From CBDCFV01 sp965261795 (GTDB lineage: Bacteria; Chloroflexota; Dehalococcoidia; Lucifugimonadales; UBA3495), in NCBI GenBank assembly GCA_965261795.1, contig OZ253476.1, positions 868,001 to 932,000 of the forward strand: 64,000 nucleotides of DNA, in the 5' to 3' direction. Under the pieces are notes generated by a model. The model had not been told where the DNA came from, did not search any database, and saw nothing but the letters and a program-made list of their open reading frames with translations. Positions 17,391-25,017 of this stretch are shown here, one piece after another (position 1 is the first letter of the stretch; each line of letters begins with the position of its first letter). Both the position numbers and the translations under genes were made by a program.

Positions 17391-17733
17391 TTATTTAAGG
17401 GTGTGGTGGGCGGTCCAGATGGGCAGGGCGGCTTGCTGGCGAAAGGTGAGGCTGGATTTTTGGATTTTCCTCCCATTTTCTCTCATTTTCTTCCGTTCCG
17501 GGTTAACGGTGTGGATTCCCGCCTGCGCGGGAATGACGGGACTGAGGCGGGAATGACGGGACTGAGGCGGGAATGACGGGGTTGGGGCGGGATAGTGCAA
17601 GGCCGTAGGAGGGTTCCGGCTGTTGCGGGTCGGGTTCCGGTTGTTGCGAGGAGGTTTCATGCGGTTGCGAGGAGGGTTCCGGCGATTGTATGGCAGGTTG
17701 GGGAAGGTTGTTGTTTGGGCGGCGTTCAGTCAT
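17391..17733 (-). pseudogene. Repeat-invaded remnant, possibly of a helix-turn-helix protein
   Basis: Leftward from ATG at 17733 a Pro/Gln/Ser-rich frame (SSQQPEPDPQQPEPS) runs into three repeat units at 17515-17590. Beyond them a second frame reads ENGRKIQKSSLTFRQQAALP then IWTAHHTLK and stops. The LTxRQQAALP...TLK segment resembles the entry into an HTH in small DNA-binding proteins, but the helix-turn-helix itself is missing. I infer an originally single gene, frameshifted by repeat insertion and truncated. The family assignment is weak. Confidence 0.35.
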
Positions 17734-17805
17734 CAGACATCATGTTGCCTCAGTGGCTTGGTTGGATTTGCCCACGTCCAGAGGACGTTGAGCAGTACAG
17801 GTATT

Positions 17806-17853
17806 ATGTTAGAGGAGTGTTTTCCGAGTTGGGAAGGGGCAACTGTCAGTAGG
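17806..17853 (+). repeat. Dispersed 48-bp repeat, copy A, upstream of ppcA
   Basis: The core is GAGTTGGGAAGGGGCAACTG followed by TCAGTAGG, preceded by ATGTTAGAGGAG. Similar copies occur on the minus strand at 28472-28519 and 37946-37993. The copy points toward ppcA, whose start is 231 nt further on. Confidence 0.7.
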
Positions 17854-18083
17854 TCTGAACTTGATAGGGTTCCGTATTGCCAACGCCAACCCATTCTTCT
17901 CGCGGCTGGTCCAGCATTTGGACCGGCGGCGACATTGGGACTGAAGTCTCCTTCAGTGGCTTTGGCGGAGAACCCATGTCCTGTTACAATCAACGCGAGG
18001 CGCTGTGTCTCGAAACGGCCTTCCCGGGACTGCCCGCAGGCCGTTGGTCCTATATTGTGCAAAGTACTCAGGAGAGGTGTGCC

Positions 18084-19565
18084 GTGTTTTTAGTGCCAAA
18101 GGTGATGAGTACCCAGCACCCGGACAATGCAACGCCAGCACCGTTCGCGGACGAAGCGGGAGTACTCAAGGGCGACGGCGAGGTGGACGAGGCCGTCGAC
18201 GTATTTGCTCTGGGCTGCGATGAGCAGATGTGGGACTCCGAAGGGAAGGAGGCCGACAACCAAGTCGTACGGAAACTCCTGACCGGCTACCCGGACTTCT
18301 TCCATAACGAACATCGCTTGGGGCGTGACGTCATCCTGACTTTGCGTGTGCCCAACCCCGGCATCGAACGGGACATGCGCAAGTCGATGGTCGAGGCCCT
18401 GCAGAGCGTACCGTCGGCCAGGGACATGGCCCACAGCTTTTATGGCGACCTGGAGGAGGATGCGGCCCCCATCCAGGAGGTGATTCTTCCTTTCACCACG
18501 TCTGCTGAGGAACTCTCACTGGTCGAGGCTTACTATCGAAAGATGATCGTCGGGCAAGAGGCCGAAACGCTGGTCCACGGTCGGCTGGTAAAGGACTGGG
18601 TGGGAGAGTTCTTCCCCAAGCAACTTCGAGTTATTCCCCTGATAGAAGATATGGAGCACCTGTACTATTGCGACAGCATAGTGGAGGAGTACATGCAGGG
18701 GAGGGACCTGCCGTTTCAGCGGGTGTTTCTGGCCCGGAGCGATCCGGCGCTCAACTACGGCATCGTGGCTGCTGAACTGGTGTTGAAAGTGGGACTGCAC
18801 CGTCTCTACGATCTGGAGAAAAGGTTGGGTGTGCCACTGTATCCCATCATCGGCGCGGGATCCGTGCCCTTCAGGGGCCACCTGACTCCCACCAATATTG
18901 ACCGCGCCCTGAGAGAGTATCCAAGCGCCCACACTTTTACGGTCCAGTCCGCATTCAAGTATGACTACGATAAGGACACTGTCCGAAATGGGATCGCGCA
19001 AATCCTCGACCACGAACGAGGAGAGCCGGTGCCCATTGATCAGGAACGCGCGCGCGAAGTGATGGACAGGACTACCGCCGAATATCAGTCCCATGTCCGT
19101 CGGCTGATCCGGGTCATCAGCTCGGTGTCGTCCAACATTCCCAAGCGGCGGGAGCGCAAACTCCACGTCGGTCTCTTTGGCTACGGCCGCTCCTTGGGAG
19201 GCGTTGGCGATGTGACGCTCCCGCGCGCCATTGGCTTTGCCGCGTCGATGTACTCCATCGGCGTTCCCCCGGAGTTGCTGGACTTGGCGGCCCTCAGTCC
19301 GGAAGACCTGTCGTTCGTCCGTGAGGTCTACCCCAGTCTTGATGAAGACCTTCGGGCCGCGTTGCGATTCACCAACGAGCGTCATGTGAAGGAATTGCTG
19401 GGCGACCGGCACCTGAGCATAGTGGGCCAATTTACCGACGAGATAGACCGGGTCCACGAGGGGCTTACCAGCGCGATCTGGGCCGGCATCAGCAGCAGCA
19501 ACACCACCGTGAACATCCGCCACTACGTTGAAGAGGCCGCGCACCTCCGCCGTTTCCTGGGGTAG
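18084..19565 (+). CDS. ppcA: Phosphoenolpyruvate carboxylase, archaeal type
   Basis: The enzyme carboxylates PEP with bicarbonate to oxaloacetate, replenishing the TCA cycle. The 493-residue length and landmarks are those of the short archaeal-type PEPC: VMSTQHPDNATPAPF at the start, ALGCDEQMWDSEGKE, FLARSDPALNYGIVAAELVL, GAGSVPFRGHLTP, LHVGLFGYGRS. They do not fit the ~900-residue bacterial form. GTG 18084 is chosen because AGGAGAGG lies upstream and the conserved STQHPDN follows eight codons later. Citrate synthase in this window (35.5 kb) would use its product. Confidence 0.93.
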   Translation: MFLVPKVMSTQHPDNATPAPFADEAGVLKGDGEVDEAVDVFALGCDEQMWDSEGKEADNQVVRKLLTGYPDFFHNEHRLGRDVILTLRVPNPGIERDMRKSMVEALQSVPSARDMAHSFYGDLEEDAAPIQEVILPFTTSAEELSLVEAYYRKMIVGQEAETLVHGRLVKDWVGEFFPKQLRVIPLIEDMEHLYYCDSIVEEYMQGRDLPFQRVFLARSDPALNYGIVAAELVLKVGLHRLYDLEKRLGVPLYPIIGAGSVPFRGHLTPTNIDRALREYPSAHTFTVQSAFKYDYDKDTVRNGIAQILDHERGEPVPIDQERAREVMDRTTAEYQSHVRRLIRVISSVSSNIPKRRERKLHVGLFGYGRSLGGVGDVTLPRAIGFAASMYSIGVPPELLDLAALSPEDLSFVREVYPSLDEDLRAALRFTNERHVKELLGDRHLSIVGQFTDEIDRVHEGLTSAIWAGISSSNTTVNIRHYVEEAAHLRRFLG

Positions 19566-19671
19566 CCGGGGCAGTAAGGAGGCGGTGGAGTAAAGCCGAT
19601 TAGTTGGACAGGACCAACGTTGATTCAGGTTATGATCAGGACGGCCAGCCGATGAACGAGCATCCACCGGG

Positions 19672-20109
19672 TTAACGGCTTACGCGCTGGGTCAAACTTA
19701 TGGACAAGGCGACGAAAGACGTAATTCCAACAATTGGCTGAGCCGCTCCGACCCACTTGACCCAGCCCACCGGCTCGGGAATCCAACTACCGTAGCCCAA
19801 AGCGGAGAAGGAGACAAGACTGTAATAGAGAGCGATATCCCAAGGGAGTCGACCTGTGCAGATGTTCTCGGATCCAGCGTCGATTACAAACGTACCCAGT
19901 TGCCAGTAACCGAGCCAAGTTCCCACCAAAAAGACTACCACGGTAATAACCACCCTCTCGGGACGCTCTCCGTAGCCGAACCACCACCTCCATACGAGTT
20001 GAATCCCAAATACATAGCGGAGAGAACGGAACGAAGTTATCGGGAGATCCCGGACGATTCCCAACCAGAGGCGAAGAAGGCCACGAGCACGCTTGAAAGG
20101 TCCCAGAGG
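19672..20109 (-). pseudogene. Ion-channel portion of an interrupted pentapeptide-repeat/K+ channel fusion
   Basis: Continuing in frame past the TAG at 20110-20112, 15 codons lead into a TTG (20064) and then a two-transmembrane channel. TM1 is VVITVVVFLVGTWLGYW. The pore loop SLVSFSALGYGSWIPEP contains the GYG potassium selectivity filter. TM2 is GAAQPIVGITSFVALSISL. If translated separately from TTG 20064 it would be a 130-residue channel, but no ribosome-binding site is evident there. I therefore treat it as the C-terminal half of the upstream protein. Confidence 0.7.
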
Positions 20110-20994
20110 CTACACCTCAGTCATCGGATGTCGGACCCGTCGCCATATCGAGGATAGGGCTTCCTTTATAGACTGCCACTCGGCCTTTCTTTCCGCCTCC
20201 CGTTCCCGGTAGTGGAATTTGCCGGCGACGTCCCGTTTTCCTGCGCGGTCGTACCATTCCTTGAGTTGACGATACTGCCTTGCGGCCGATTCGTAGTTCC
20301 CCTCGATTTCCAACAGGCTTATGAAATCGGAGTCCCATTGCACTCCATCCAGCTTGGTTAAGGGAGAGAGAAACACGCCTTCCAGCGAGACCCCTTTGAG
20401 ACTCGCCTCGCTGAGGTCGGAATCGAGGATGCGGGAATTTTCCAGCGACGCTCCGTCCAGAACGGCGCACCTGAGGTTAGTCCGTTCCAGACTTGCTTGA
20501 TTCAGTTTGGACTTGGACAAGTCGGCGTAGGCCAGGCTGGCGCCGTCGAGATTGCACCACGCGAGAACAGCGCCAGAAAGGTTGGCCCATTCAAAGTGCG
20601 CTTTGGAGAGATCTGCTCCCAAGAGGAATGCCTCCCCCAAATTAGTCGGCGTTACTTCGCGATTCTCTACTATTTTCCCGGTCTGATATTCTTGAAGAAA
20701 GTGACCGTAGGCTAAATCCCGTGAGGAAAGTTCCCTCCCTCTGCTCGTCACCATCGGTAGCGCGACCGCGTTCTTAAGGTTGCAGCCCTCAAACAATACA
20801 CTGCCCAACTGCATACCCCTGATGTCTATGCCGGACAAGTCCAGACCCCTGAGGTCGAGGTAGTCGCCTGTCCCGCCGTTTTCTTCAATTAACTTGGTTA
20901 AATCATTGCGGTTAAGAGGGCGGGTTTGTAAGTTACCGTCGAAGACTCCTTCATCCCAAAGGATGAACTTAATGTCCGGCCAATCAATCGCCAT
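20110..20994 (-). CDS. Pentapeptide-repeat protein (N-terminal part of an interrupted channel fusion)
   Basis: The 294-residue product has pentapeptide repeats of A(D/N)LXX type at residues ~46-75 (LDLRGLDLSGIDIRGMQLGS) and ~120-210 (GADLSKAHFEWANLSGAVLA; SKSKLNQASLERTNLRCAVL). A helical linker (YRQLKEWYDRAGKRDVAGKF) follows, and the frame ends at TAG 20110 after PMTEV. Pentapeptide repeats form a right-handed β-helix. Fusions of such helices to a two-TM potassium channel are known, which fits the channel frame immediately downstream. The start ATG 20994 has a weak ribosome-binding site. Confidence 0.85.
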   Translation of the reverse strand: MAIDWPDIKFILWDEGVFDGNLQTRPLNRNDLTKLIEENGGTGDYLDLRGLDLSGIDIRGMQLGSVLFEGCNLKNAVALPMVTSRGRELSSRDLAYGHFLQEYQTGKIVENREVTPTNLGEAFLLGADLSKAHFEWANLSGAVLAWCNLDGASLAYADLSKSKLNQASLERTNLRCAVLDGASLENSRILDSDLSEASLKGVSLEGVFLSPLTKLDGVQWDSDFISLLEIEGNYESAARQYRQLKEWYDRAGKRDVAGKFHYREREAERKAEWQSIKEALSSIWRRVRHPMTEV

Positions 20995-21190
20995 AACGGC
21001 TTCTCAGGCTTTCCTACGATGGTGATGGTAGTAGACGTTGGGGAGGATTTCCCTTCAGGTGACGGTTATGGAAAGCACTACGTTATCGCCCTATCAGGAA
21101 ACTCAATCTTTTGAACATAGCAACAGGGAGTATTGGCAATTCGTTTCCCTCGGACTAACATGATTTTTCGCAAAAGTGCGGTCCCAAGAA

Positions 21191-21508
21191 TCACAGGATC
21201 AACGGTTCTGAGTCCGCATTCAAAAACTCGATCACGAACTTGGAACCGCGCGAACGGGCTGGCTCGACATCCGAATGCGCCTCGTCGAACGAGTCACACA
21301 CTGCCACGACTCCTTCTTTACCGACCGCCACCCACTTGTCGGGGTACTTCTCCACCAGGACATCGTATTCGTCCCACAGGCGGGTGGCAGCTTTGTAGAA
21401 CTCCGCCATCCCATCATCCCAGGCGTTGGGTCCGCCCAATTCTTCGACGGCCTTTCTCAGGAATTCCTCCGCCGTAGGCTTCTTCAGGCCCTCATCCGGG
21501 TTTGTCAT
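21191..21508 (-). CDS. DUF5678-like small protein, duplicate copy lacking its protease partner
   Basis: This 105-residue protein shares DEGLKK...RLWDEYDVLVEKYPDKWVAVG and the ending SEPLIL with the paralogue at 22311. The YPDKWVAxxxxGVxAV segment is typical of DUF5678. Its 3' end keeps the sequence GTGATTCTTGG that, in the other copy, starts the overlapping retropepsin gene. Here the protease reading frame is lost after four residues. It therefore looks like a tandem duplication whose second gene decayed. Confidence 0.7.
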   Translation of the reverse strand: MTNPDEGLKKPTAEEFLRKAVEELGGPNAWDDGMAEFYKAATRLWDEYDVLVEKYPDKWVAVGKEGVVAVCDSFDEAHSDVEPARSRGSKFVIEFLNADSEPLIL

Positions 21509-21570
21509 GGCCGTCTTCCTCCATCATCGATCACCATCAATATAGTCCCAACCACCGGGAGATGTCGGTG
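21482..21570 (-). repeat. Duplicated 5' region and start of the DUF5678-like gene, copy 1
   Basis: This stretch aligns without gaps to 22602-22690, offset exactly 1120 bp. I count 9 mismatches in 80 bases over 21491-21570 by eye. It includes the start codon, AGGAAGAC ribosome-binding site and an upstream segment CCGACATCTCCCGGTGGTTG on the coding strand. Conservation of the upstream part suggests a shared promoter or operator. Confidence 0.75.
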
Positions 21571-21684
21571 AGCGTAGGCGGTGTCGTCAAATCGGCCGTC
21601 ATTCCGGCGAGAGTCGGGATCCGGATAAATTTGGGACCGAATACCACACTGTTGGTGCGGATTCTGGATTCCCGCCTCCGCGGG

Positions 21685-21732
21685 AATGACGGAAATATGC
21701 AATGACGGAAATATGCAATGACGGAAATATGC
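21685..21732 (+). repeat. Three tandem copies of a 16-bp unit
   Basis: The unit AATGACGGAAATATGC is repeated three times without change at 21685-21700, 21701-21716 and 21717-21732, with a partial fourth. The first unit overlaps the end of a GGATTCCCGCC...GGCGGGAATGACGG-type palindrome, so the array grew from a repeat edge. Confidence 0.95.
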
Positions 21733-21810
21733 AATTGACGATACTCCCTAGGAAATGACAACCCAACAGGTGACTACGGTGAACGGTTGATGGCCGCCCC
21801 GCCCCCCTTC

Positions 21811-21853
21811 GTCATTCCCGCACCCCCTTCGTCATTCCCGCGAAGGCGGGAAC
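21811..21853. repeat. Dispersed palindromic repeat, partial plus full unit
   Basis: A truncated unit (GTCATTCCCGCACCCCCTTC) is followed directly by GTCATTCCCGCGAAGGCGGG. The 370-nt gap 21509-21882 contains this, the tandem array and the duplicated 5' region, and no gene. Confidence 0.85.
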
Positions 21854-21882
21854 CCAGAGTCATTGGCTGGCGGCAACGTTCC

Positions 21883-22314
21883 TCACCGGGCGGTGAAAGT
21901 GTAGTCGGCGTAACGGACTGTGCAGTCGAGCCTGCCATTCGTCGGATCGTACTGCATATACCAGTGGTTTATGACGTTTCGTCCGAGGAGGGACGGTAGT
22001 CCTACGCTGCTTCGGTTAGGCTCCGCGATGCGCAAAGGCACCTCGTAGGCCCTTACAAAGAACCCGTCAATAAAAGAGAGAAATGCGGTCTCTCGAAAGT
22101 ATGCCGACCTGCCACCTACTCCTCTGGAGGCCACCCTGTTCCCAAGCTGCTCGAATGGAATTCCCAATGATTCGGCATCATCCTGATGTATGTACGCGGC
22201 GTCGGCGCCCGTGTCCAACAGGCACAGTATCCTTGCGTTGACCTGTAACCGCGGGATGCGGACCCGGCACTCAACGACTGGACGCCCCCTGCTGTCGAAT
22301 CTTCCAAGAATCAC
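21883..22314 (-). CDS. Retropepsin-like aspartic protease
   Basis: The 143-residue protein has the single-domain retropepsin plan. The catalytic motif is LCLLDTGADAAYI (Asp34). A flap-like region (GNRVASRGVGGRS) and a second hydrophobic-hydrophobic-G element near SVGLPSLLGRNVINHW follow. Such proteins act as homodimers. GTG 22314 overlaps the stop of the upstream DUF5678-like gene (GTGA), so expression is coupled. The substrate is unknown; the partner is an obvious candidate. Confidence 0.8.
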   Translation of the reverse strand: MILGRFDSRGRPVVECRVRIPRLQVNARILCLLDTGADAAYIHQDDAESLGIPFEQLGNRVASRGVGGRSAYFRETAFLSFIDGFFVRAYEVPLRIAEPNRSSVGLPSLLGRNVINHWYMQYDPTNGRLDCTVRYADYTFTAR

Positions 22315-22628
22315 AGGACCAGCGGCTCTGGGTCCGTATCCAGAAACTCAACTACGTAAGCGTCGCCGCGCGCGCGGGCGGGCTCTATAGCTGAAAACAC
22401 CTCTTTCCGCGAGTCGCACACTGCCAGGACCCCATCCTTGCCCATAGCTACCCACTTGTCGGGGTATTTCTCCATCAAGGTATCGTATTCATCCCATAAT
22501 CGAGTGACGGCGTCGTGGAACTCCTCCATCTCTTTTAAGAAGACCTCGACTCCGCCATCCCCCAAGATAATTTCTCTTGCGTAGTCCTCGTCCATAAACT
22601 TTTTCAGGCCCTCATCCAGGTCTGTCAT
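22311..22628 (-). CDS. DUF5678-like small protein coupled to a retropepsin-like protease
   Basis: The 105-residue acidic protein contains RLWDEYDTLMEKYPDKWVAM then GKDGVLAVCDS, the DUF5678-type core, and ends in PEPLVL. Its stop overlaps the protease start by 4 nt. It is about half identical to the 21191 copy. ATG 22628 has AGGAAGAC upstream. Function is unknown; small-protein/retropepsin coupling is seen twice more or less identically in layout in this window (compare 30711/31688). Confidence 0.75.
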   Translation of the reverse strand: MTDLDEGLKKFMDEDYAREIILGDGGVEVFLKEMEEFHDAVTRLWDEYDTLMEKYPDKWVAMGKDGVLAVCDSRKEVFSAIEPARARGDAYVVEFLDTDPEPLVL

Positions 22629-22690
22629 GGCAGTCTTCCTCCATCACCTGTCACCATCAGTATAGCCCCAACCACCGGGCGATGTCGGTG
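22602..22690 (-). repeat. Duplicated 5' region and start of the DUF5678-like gene, copy 2
   Basis: This is the partner of 21482-21570. Both copies keep the segment from the gene start through CACCGACATCGCCCGGTGGT-type sequence upstream, then diverge abruptly, giving the outer edge of the duplication. Confidence 0.75.
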
Positions 22691-22719
22691 ACCATGGTAA
22701 ATGGAAGCCTAATGTGTTA

Positions 22720-23346
22720 CTACGGTGATCGGTTGATGGCCGCGCCGCGCCACACCAACTGCTTGCCGGTCTCATAGTCAACGACACCATCGTCGATGAT
22801 GGGAGGGTTGAACGAGTCGGCGACGGCTTCGTCGAGTTGGCTTTGGGTCAACCGGGCGAAGTGGGTCCCCGGTATTTGAGGTTCGGAAGAGTGCTCCTGA
22901 GGAGTTCGTCTAAAACGTGCGCCGGACAGGTTTGTATTGCCGAGGAGGGCATTCGTGAAATCTGCGGCGCCAAATTCCGCATGGGTGAAGTCTGCGTCTC
23001 TCAGGTCCGCACGGGACAGGTTTGCTCCAGATAAGTTTGTGTCGGATAGTATTGCTTCCCGGAGGTTGGAGCGAGATAAGTTAGAGTCTTGCAAGAATGC
23101 ACGGTGCAGGTTTGCGCTCTCCAGATTAGCGCCGGAAAGGTCGGCCTCACTGAGAGTAGCGAAGCCCAACCGCGCTTCGCGTAAATTGGCGTGAGCCATA
23201 TACATCCCAATCAGGGATATGCGCCTAAGGTCTGCGCCATGCAAGTCCAAGCGGAATGCCGCGGTCTTTTTGTCGTTAAGGCTGTCTTTCCTGAGTTTGT
23301 CAATGAAATTCATGGCCGCTTGAACGTAGTCTCGTTGAGTAGTCAT
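22720..23346 (-). CDS. Pentapeptide-repeat protein
   Basis: The 208-residue protein has about 20 consecutive pentapeptide repeats at residues ~35-145. They include ANLREARLGFATLSEADLSG, ANLESANLHRAFLQDSNLSR and TNLSGANLSRADLRDADFTH. A short tail follows that lacks a DNA-gyrase-inhibitor-like extension. ATG 23346 lies 2 nt after the stop of the membrane-protein gene, so the two are co-translated. Relatives often carry the membrane segment and repeats in one polypeptide, so this looks like a split version. Confidence 0.88.
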   Translation of the reverse strand: MTTQRDYVQAAMNFIDKLRKDSLNDKKTAAFRLDLHGADLRRISLIGMYMAHANLREARLGFATLSEADLSGANLESANLHRAFLQDSNLSRSNLREAILSDTNLSGANLSRADLRDADFTHAEFGAADFTNALLGNTNLSGARFRRTPQEHSSEPQIPGTHFARLTQSQLDEAVADSFNPPIIDDGVVDYETGKQLVWRGAAINRSP

Positions 23347-23348
23347 AT

Positions 23349-23843
23349 TCAGGACAATTCCTCATCCGGATTTGGCCCGTTCTGGCCCTCTTCGTTCTCC
23401 GTCGGGTTCATTACGGAATCAATTACCAGTTCCGCGACTCGGTCCTGATACAGGTCAGGGCGATCCTCAACGAGTTCCTGGAGCAAGTGGATACCTCCCA
23501 AACGCACTGAGGGGACCCCTCTGTAGAGCATCTCTACGCCCCGTTGATAGCGCTCGTTCAACAATGTCTGCTCGGCGGTCTCGGCCTGGCTCCGGGCCGC
23601 ATTAGCTTGGCGTTCCGCCACCCAGCCGCGCCACACGGCGAAAACGAATGCAAGTACGCCCCCGATGACGATTCCCGCGTTCCGGAGCGTTTCACTGTTC
23701 GATGCCGTGGCCGATGCTTCGGGGTGCAACCAGTCCCAGAACCCTATGGTAAGACCAATCCCGGACAGTAACAATACGACTGAGAGGCTGAGCCATAAGT
23801 AGCCTGACTCAAACAGTCTCCTCATGCTTTGTCCGTCACCCAC
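23349..23843 (-). CDS. Two-TM membrane protein, partner of the pentapeptide-repeat protein
   Basis: The 164-residue protein has two predicted membrane spans (LWLSLSVVLLLSGIGLTIGF; IVIGGVLAFVFAVWRGWV), then a helical cytoplasmic segment (ERQANAARSQAETAEQTLLN). It then has RGVEMLYRGVPSVRLGGIHL and LQELVEDRPDLYQDRVAEL. The VRLGGIxxLxxL segment is the one that precedes pentapeptide repeats in many fused membrane proteins. This supports it being the N-terminal half of a two-gene complex with 22720-23346. GTG 23843 or ATG 23825 may be the start. Confidence 0.75.
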   Translation of the reverse strand: MGDGQSMRRLFESGYLWLSLSVVLLLSGIGLTIGFWDWLHPEASATASNSETLRNAGIVIGGVLAFVFAVWRGWVAERQANAARSQAETAEQTLLNERYQRGVEMLYRGVPSVRLGGIHLLQELVEDRPDLYQDRVAELVIDSVMNPTENEEGQNGPNPDEELS

Positions 23844-23908
23844 AGAATCCCCCCAATCCTTCTCCCCGTATCCGTAATATGCTGCACCTCCTCCGGGGTT
23901 GGGGTGTG

Positions 23909-24889
23909 CTAAAGGCTCGGAGTTGTAGCCTGTTCTGGACCTTGGCCGATCACCGCGAGAATACGGTTCTTCAGTTTCTCGCGCAAATCCTTTGGCTCAG
24001 CCCAAACTATATGGCTGTAATGCGCGGTGTCGAAGTGTAGGGTCTCCATAGAATCTTCATGGCATGTGAAGATAACCGGCAAGCCAAGCCCATGCGCAAA
24101 TCCGGCCTCGTAATATACACCGCCTCTGGCCCCATCTTTGTCATGAGTAAAGTCGGCGACCAGGAATCTAGAGCGACGGATTTCAGCTATGATTTCGTCT
24201 TCAATTTTATTGACGTGGTCCTTTCGGTCAATACGGATAGGTTTGAAGCCGGCATCAAGGACACCGGCTTCAATGCCATCATCATAAGCACTGACTATCC
24301 GGTCGTTAAACCACATGGCTACGAACGCTTGGGAAGAATCCGCGTTAGTTCGCAGATCAGCAATTCGGTTGTATCCGGCTATAGTGATTGTGCCAACGAA
24401 ATTTCCCCCGCCAACTCTCTCTCCTGCTATCCAACCCATCGACATCAGATAGTCTAGGTAATAGTCAACTTCATCCCAAACTGTCGACTCAGTCCAAGCG
24501 TAAGCACCAAGTGTGTCGTCGAAAACGGAAATCCGGTGTGCAACTGTTTCTGACTGCCGAGCGATGAACCGAAGCAATCCATCGGCCCTTTCGTGGACGG
24601 CGAGAGGCCCTTTTGCGATGATGTACTCCACAATTTCCTTAGTGACTATCGGGATGTCATTCCCTTTCTGTCGTTGTTCAATAAGCCAAGTAGTCAACCA
24701 GGCTTTCTGTTCTTGAGAGAGATAGGAAAATCTATGGACGTCATCTAATACCATATGGTATGTAACTTTGTATGAACCATCTGCGCGAGGCGAGTCATAT
24801 ACGGTCATGACTCTACTGTTGGGATCAGTAGATACGTTCGCTGGGTACTCTTCCTCCCAAATTAGGCACCTGTCGGTTGGGACCCCCAT
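23909..24889 (-). CDS. Protein with C-terminal nucleoside deoxyribosyltransferase/TIR-like domain
   Basis: The 326-residue product has an unassigned, helix-rich N-terminal half. The C-terminal domain has the features of the nucleoside 2-deoxyribosyltransferase-like superfamily. It opens SSQAFVAMWFNDRIVSAYDD, continues FKPIRIDRKDHVNKIEDEII and RRSRFLVADFTHDK, and places a candidate catalytic Glu in GGVYYEAGFAHGLGLPVIF. Related folds hydrolyse NAD+ or nucleotides in phage defence. It sits between a restriction-modification gene and a pentapeptide/membrane pair on the same strand, which makes a defence effector plausible but unproven. AGGTGAGGAG precedes ATG 24889. Confidence 0.7.
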   Translation of the reverse strand: MGVPTDRCLIWEEEYPANVSTDPNSRVMTVYDSPRADGSYKVTYHMVLDDVHRFSYLSQEQKAWLTTWLIEQRQKGNDIPIVTKEIVEYIIAKGPLAVHERADGLLRFIARQSETVAHRISVFDDTLGAYAWTESTVWDEVDYYLDYLMSMGWIAGERVGGGNFVGTITIAGYNRIADLRTNADSSQAFVAMWFNDRIVSAYDDGIEAGVLDAGFKPIRIDRKDHVNKIEDEIIAEIRRSRFLVADFTHDKDGARGGVYYEAGFAHGLGLPVIFTCHEDSMETLHFDTAHYSHIVWAEPKDLREKLKNRILAVIGQGPEQATTPSL

Positions 24890-25017
24890 TTTGTTTACTC
24901 CTCACCTTTCATTCACCCATGACACATACAGTGCCGCAGTCTGTGGATTATATATCGTGGCTTAATATGGATACGCGACTACGTCTTGTCAGTAATTTTC
25001 GACTTACGTTGGCTTAC

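Noticed and set aside
18084..19565. Frame upstream of ppcA (17877-18083) as part of the protein
   Set aside because: Sequence before GTG 18084 is not PEPC-like, includes repeat-adjacent DNA, and a good ribosome-binding site sits at the GTG.
21685..21732. Possible CRISPR array from the tandem repeats
   Set aside because: Units are directly adjacent with no spacers and no cas genes are nearby.
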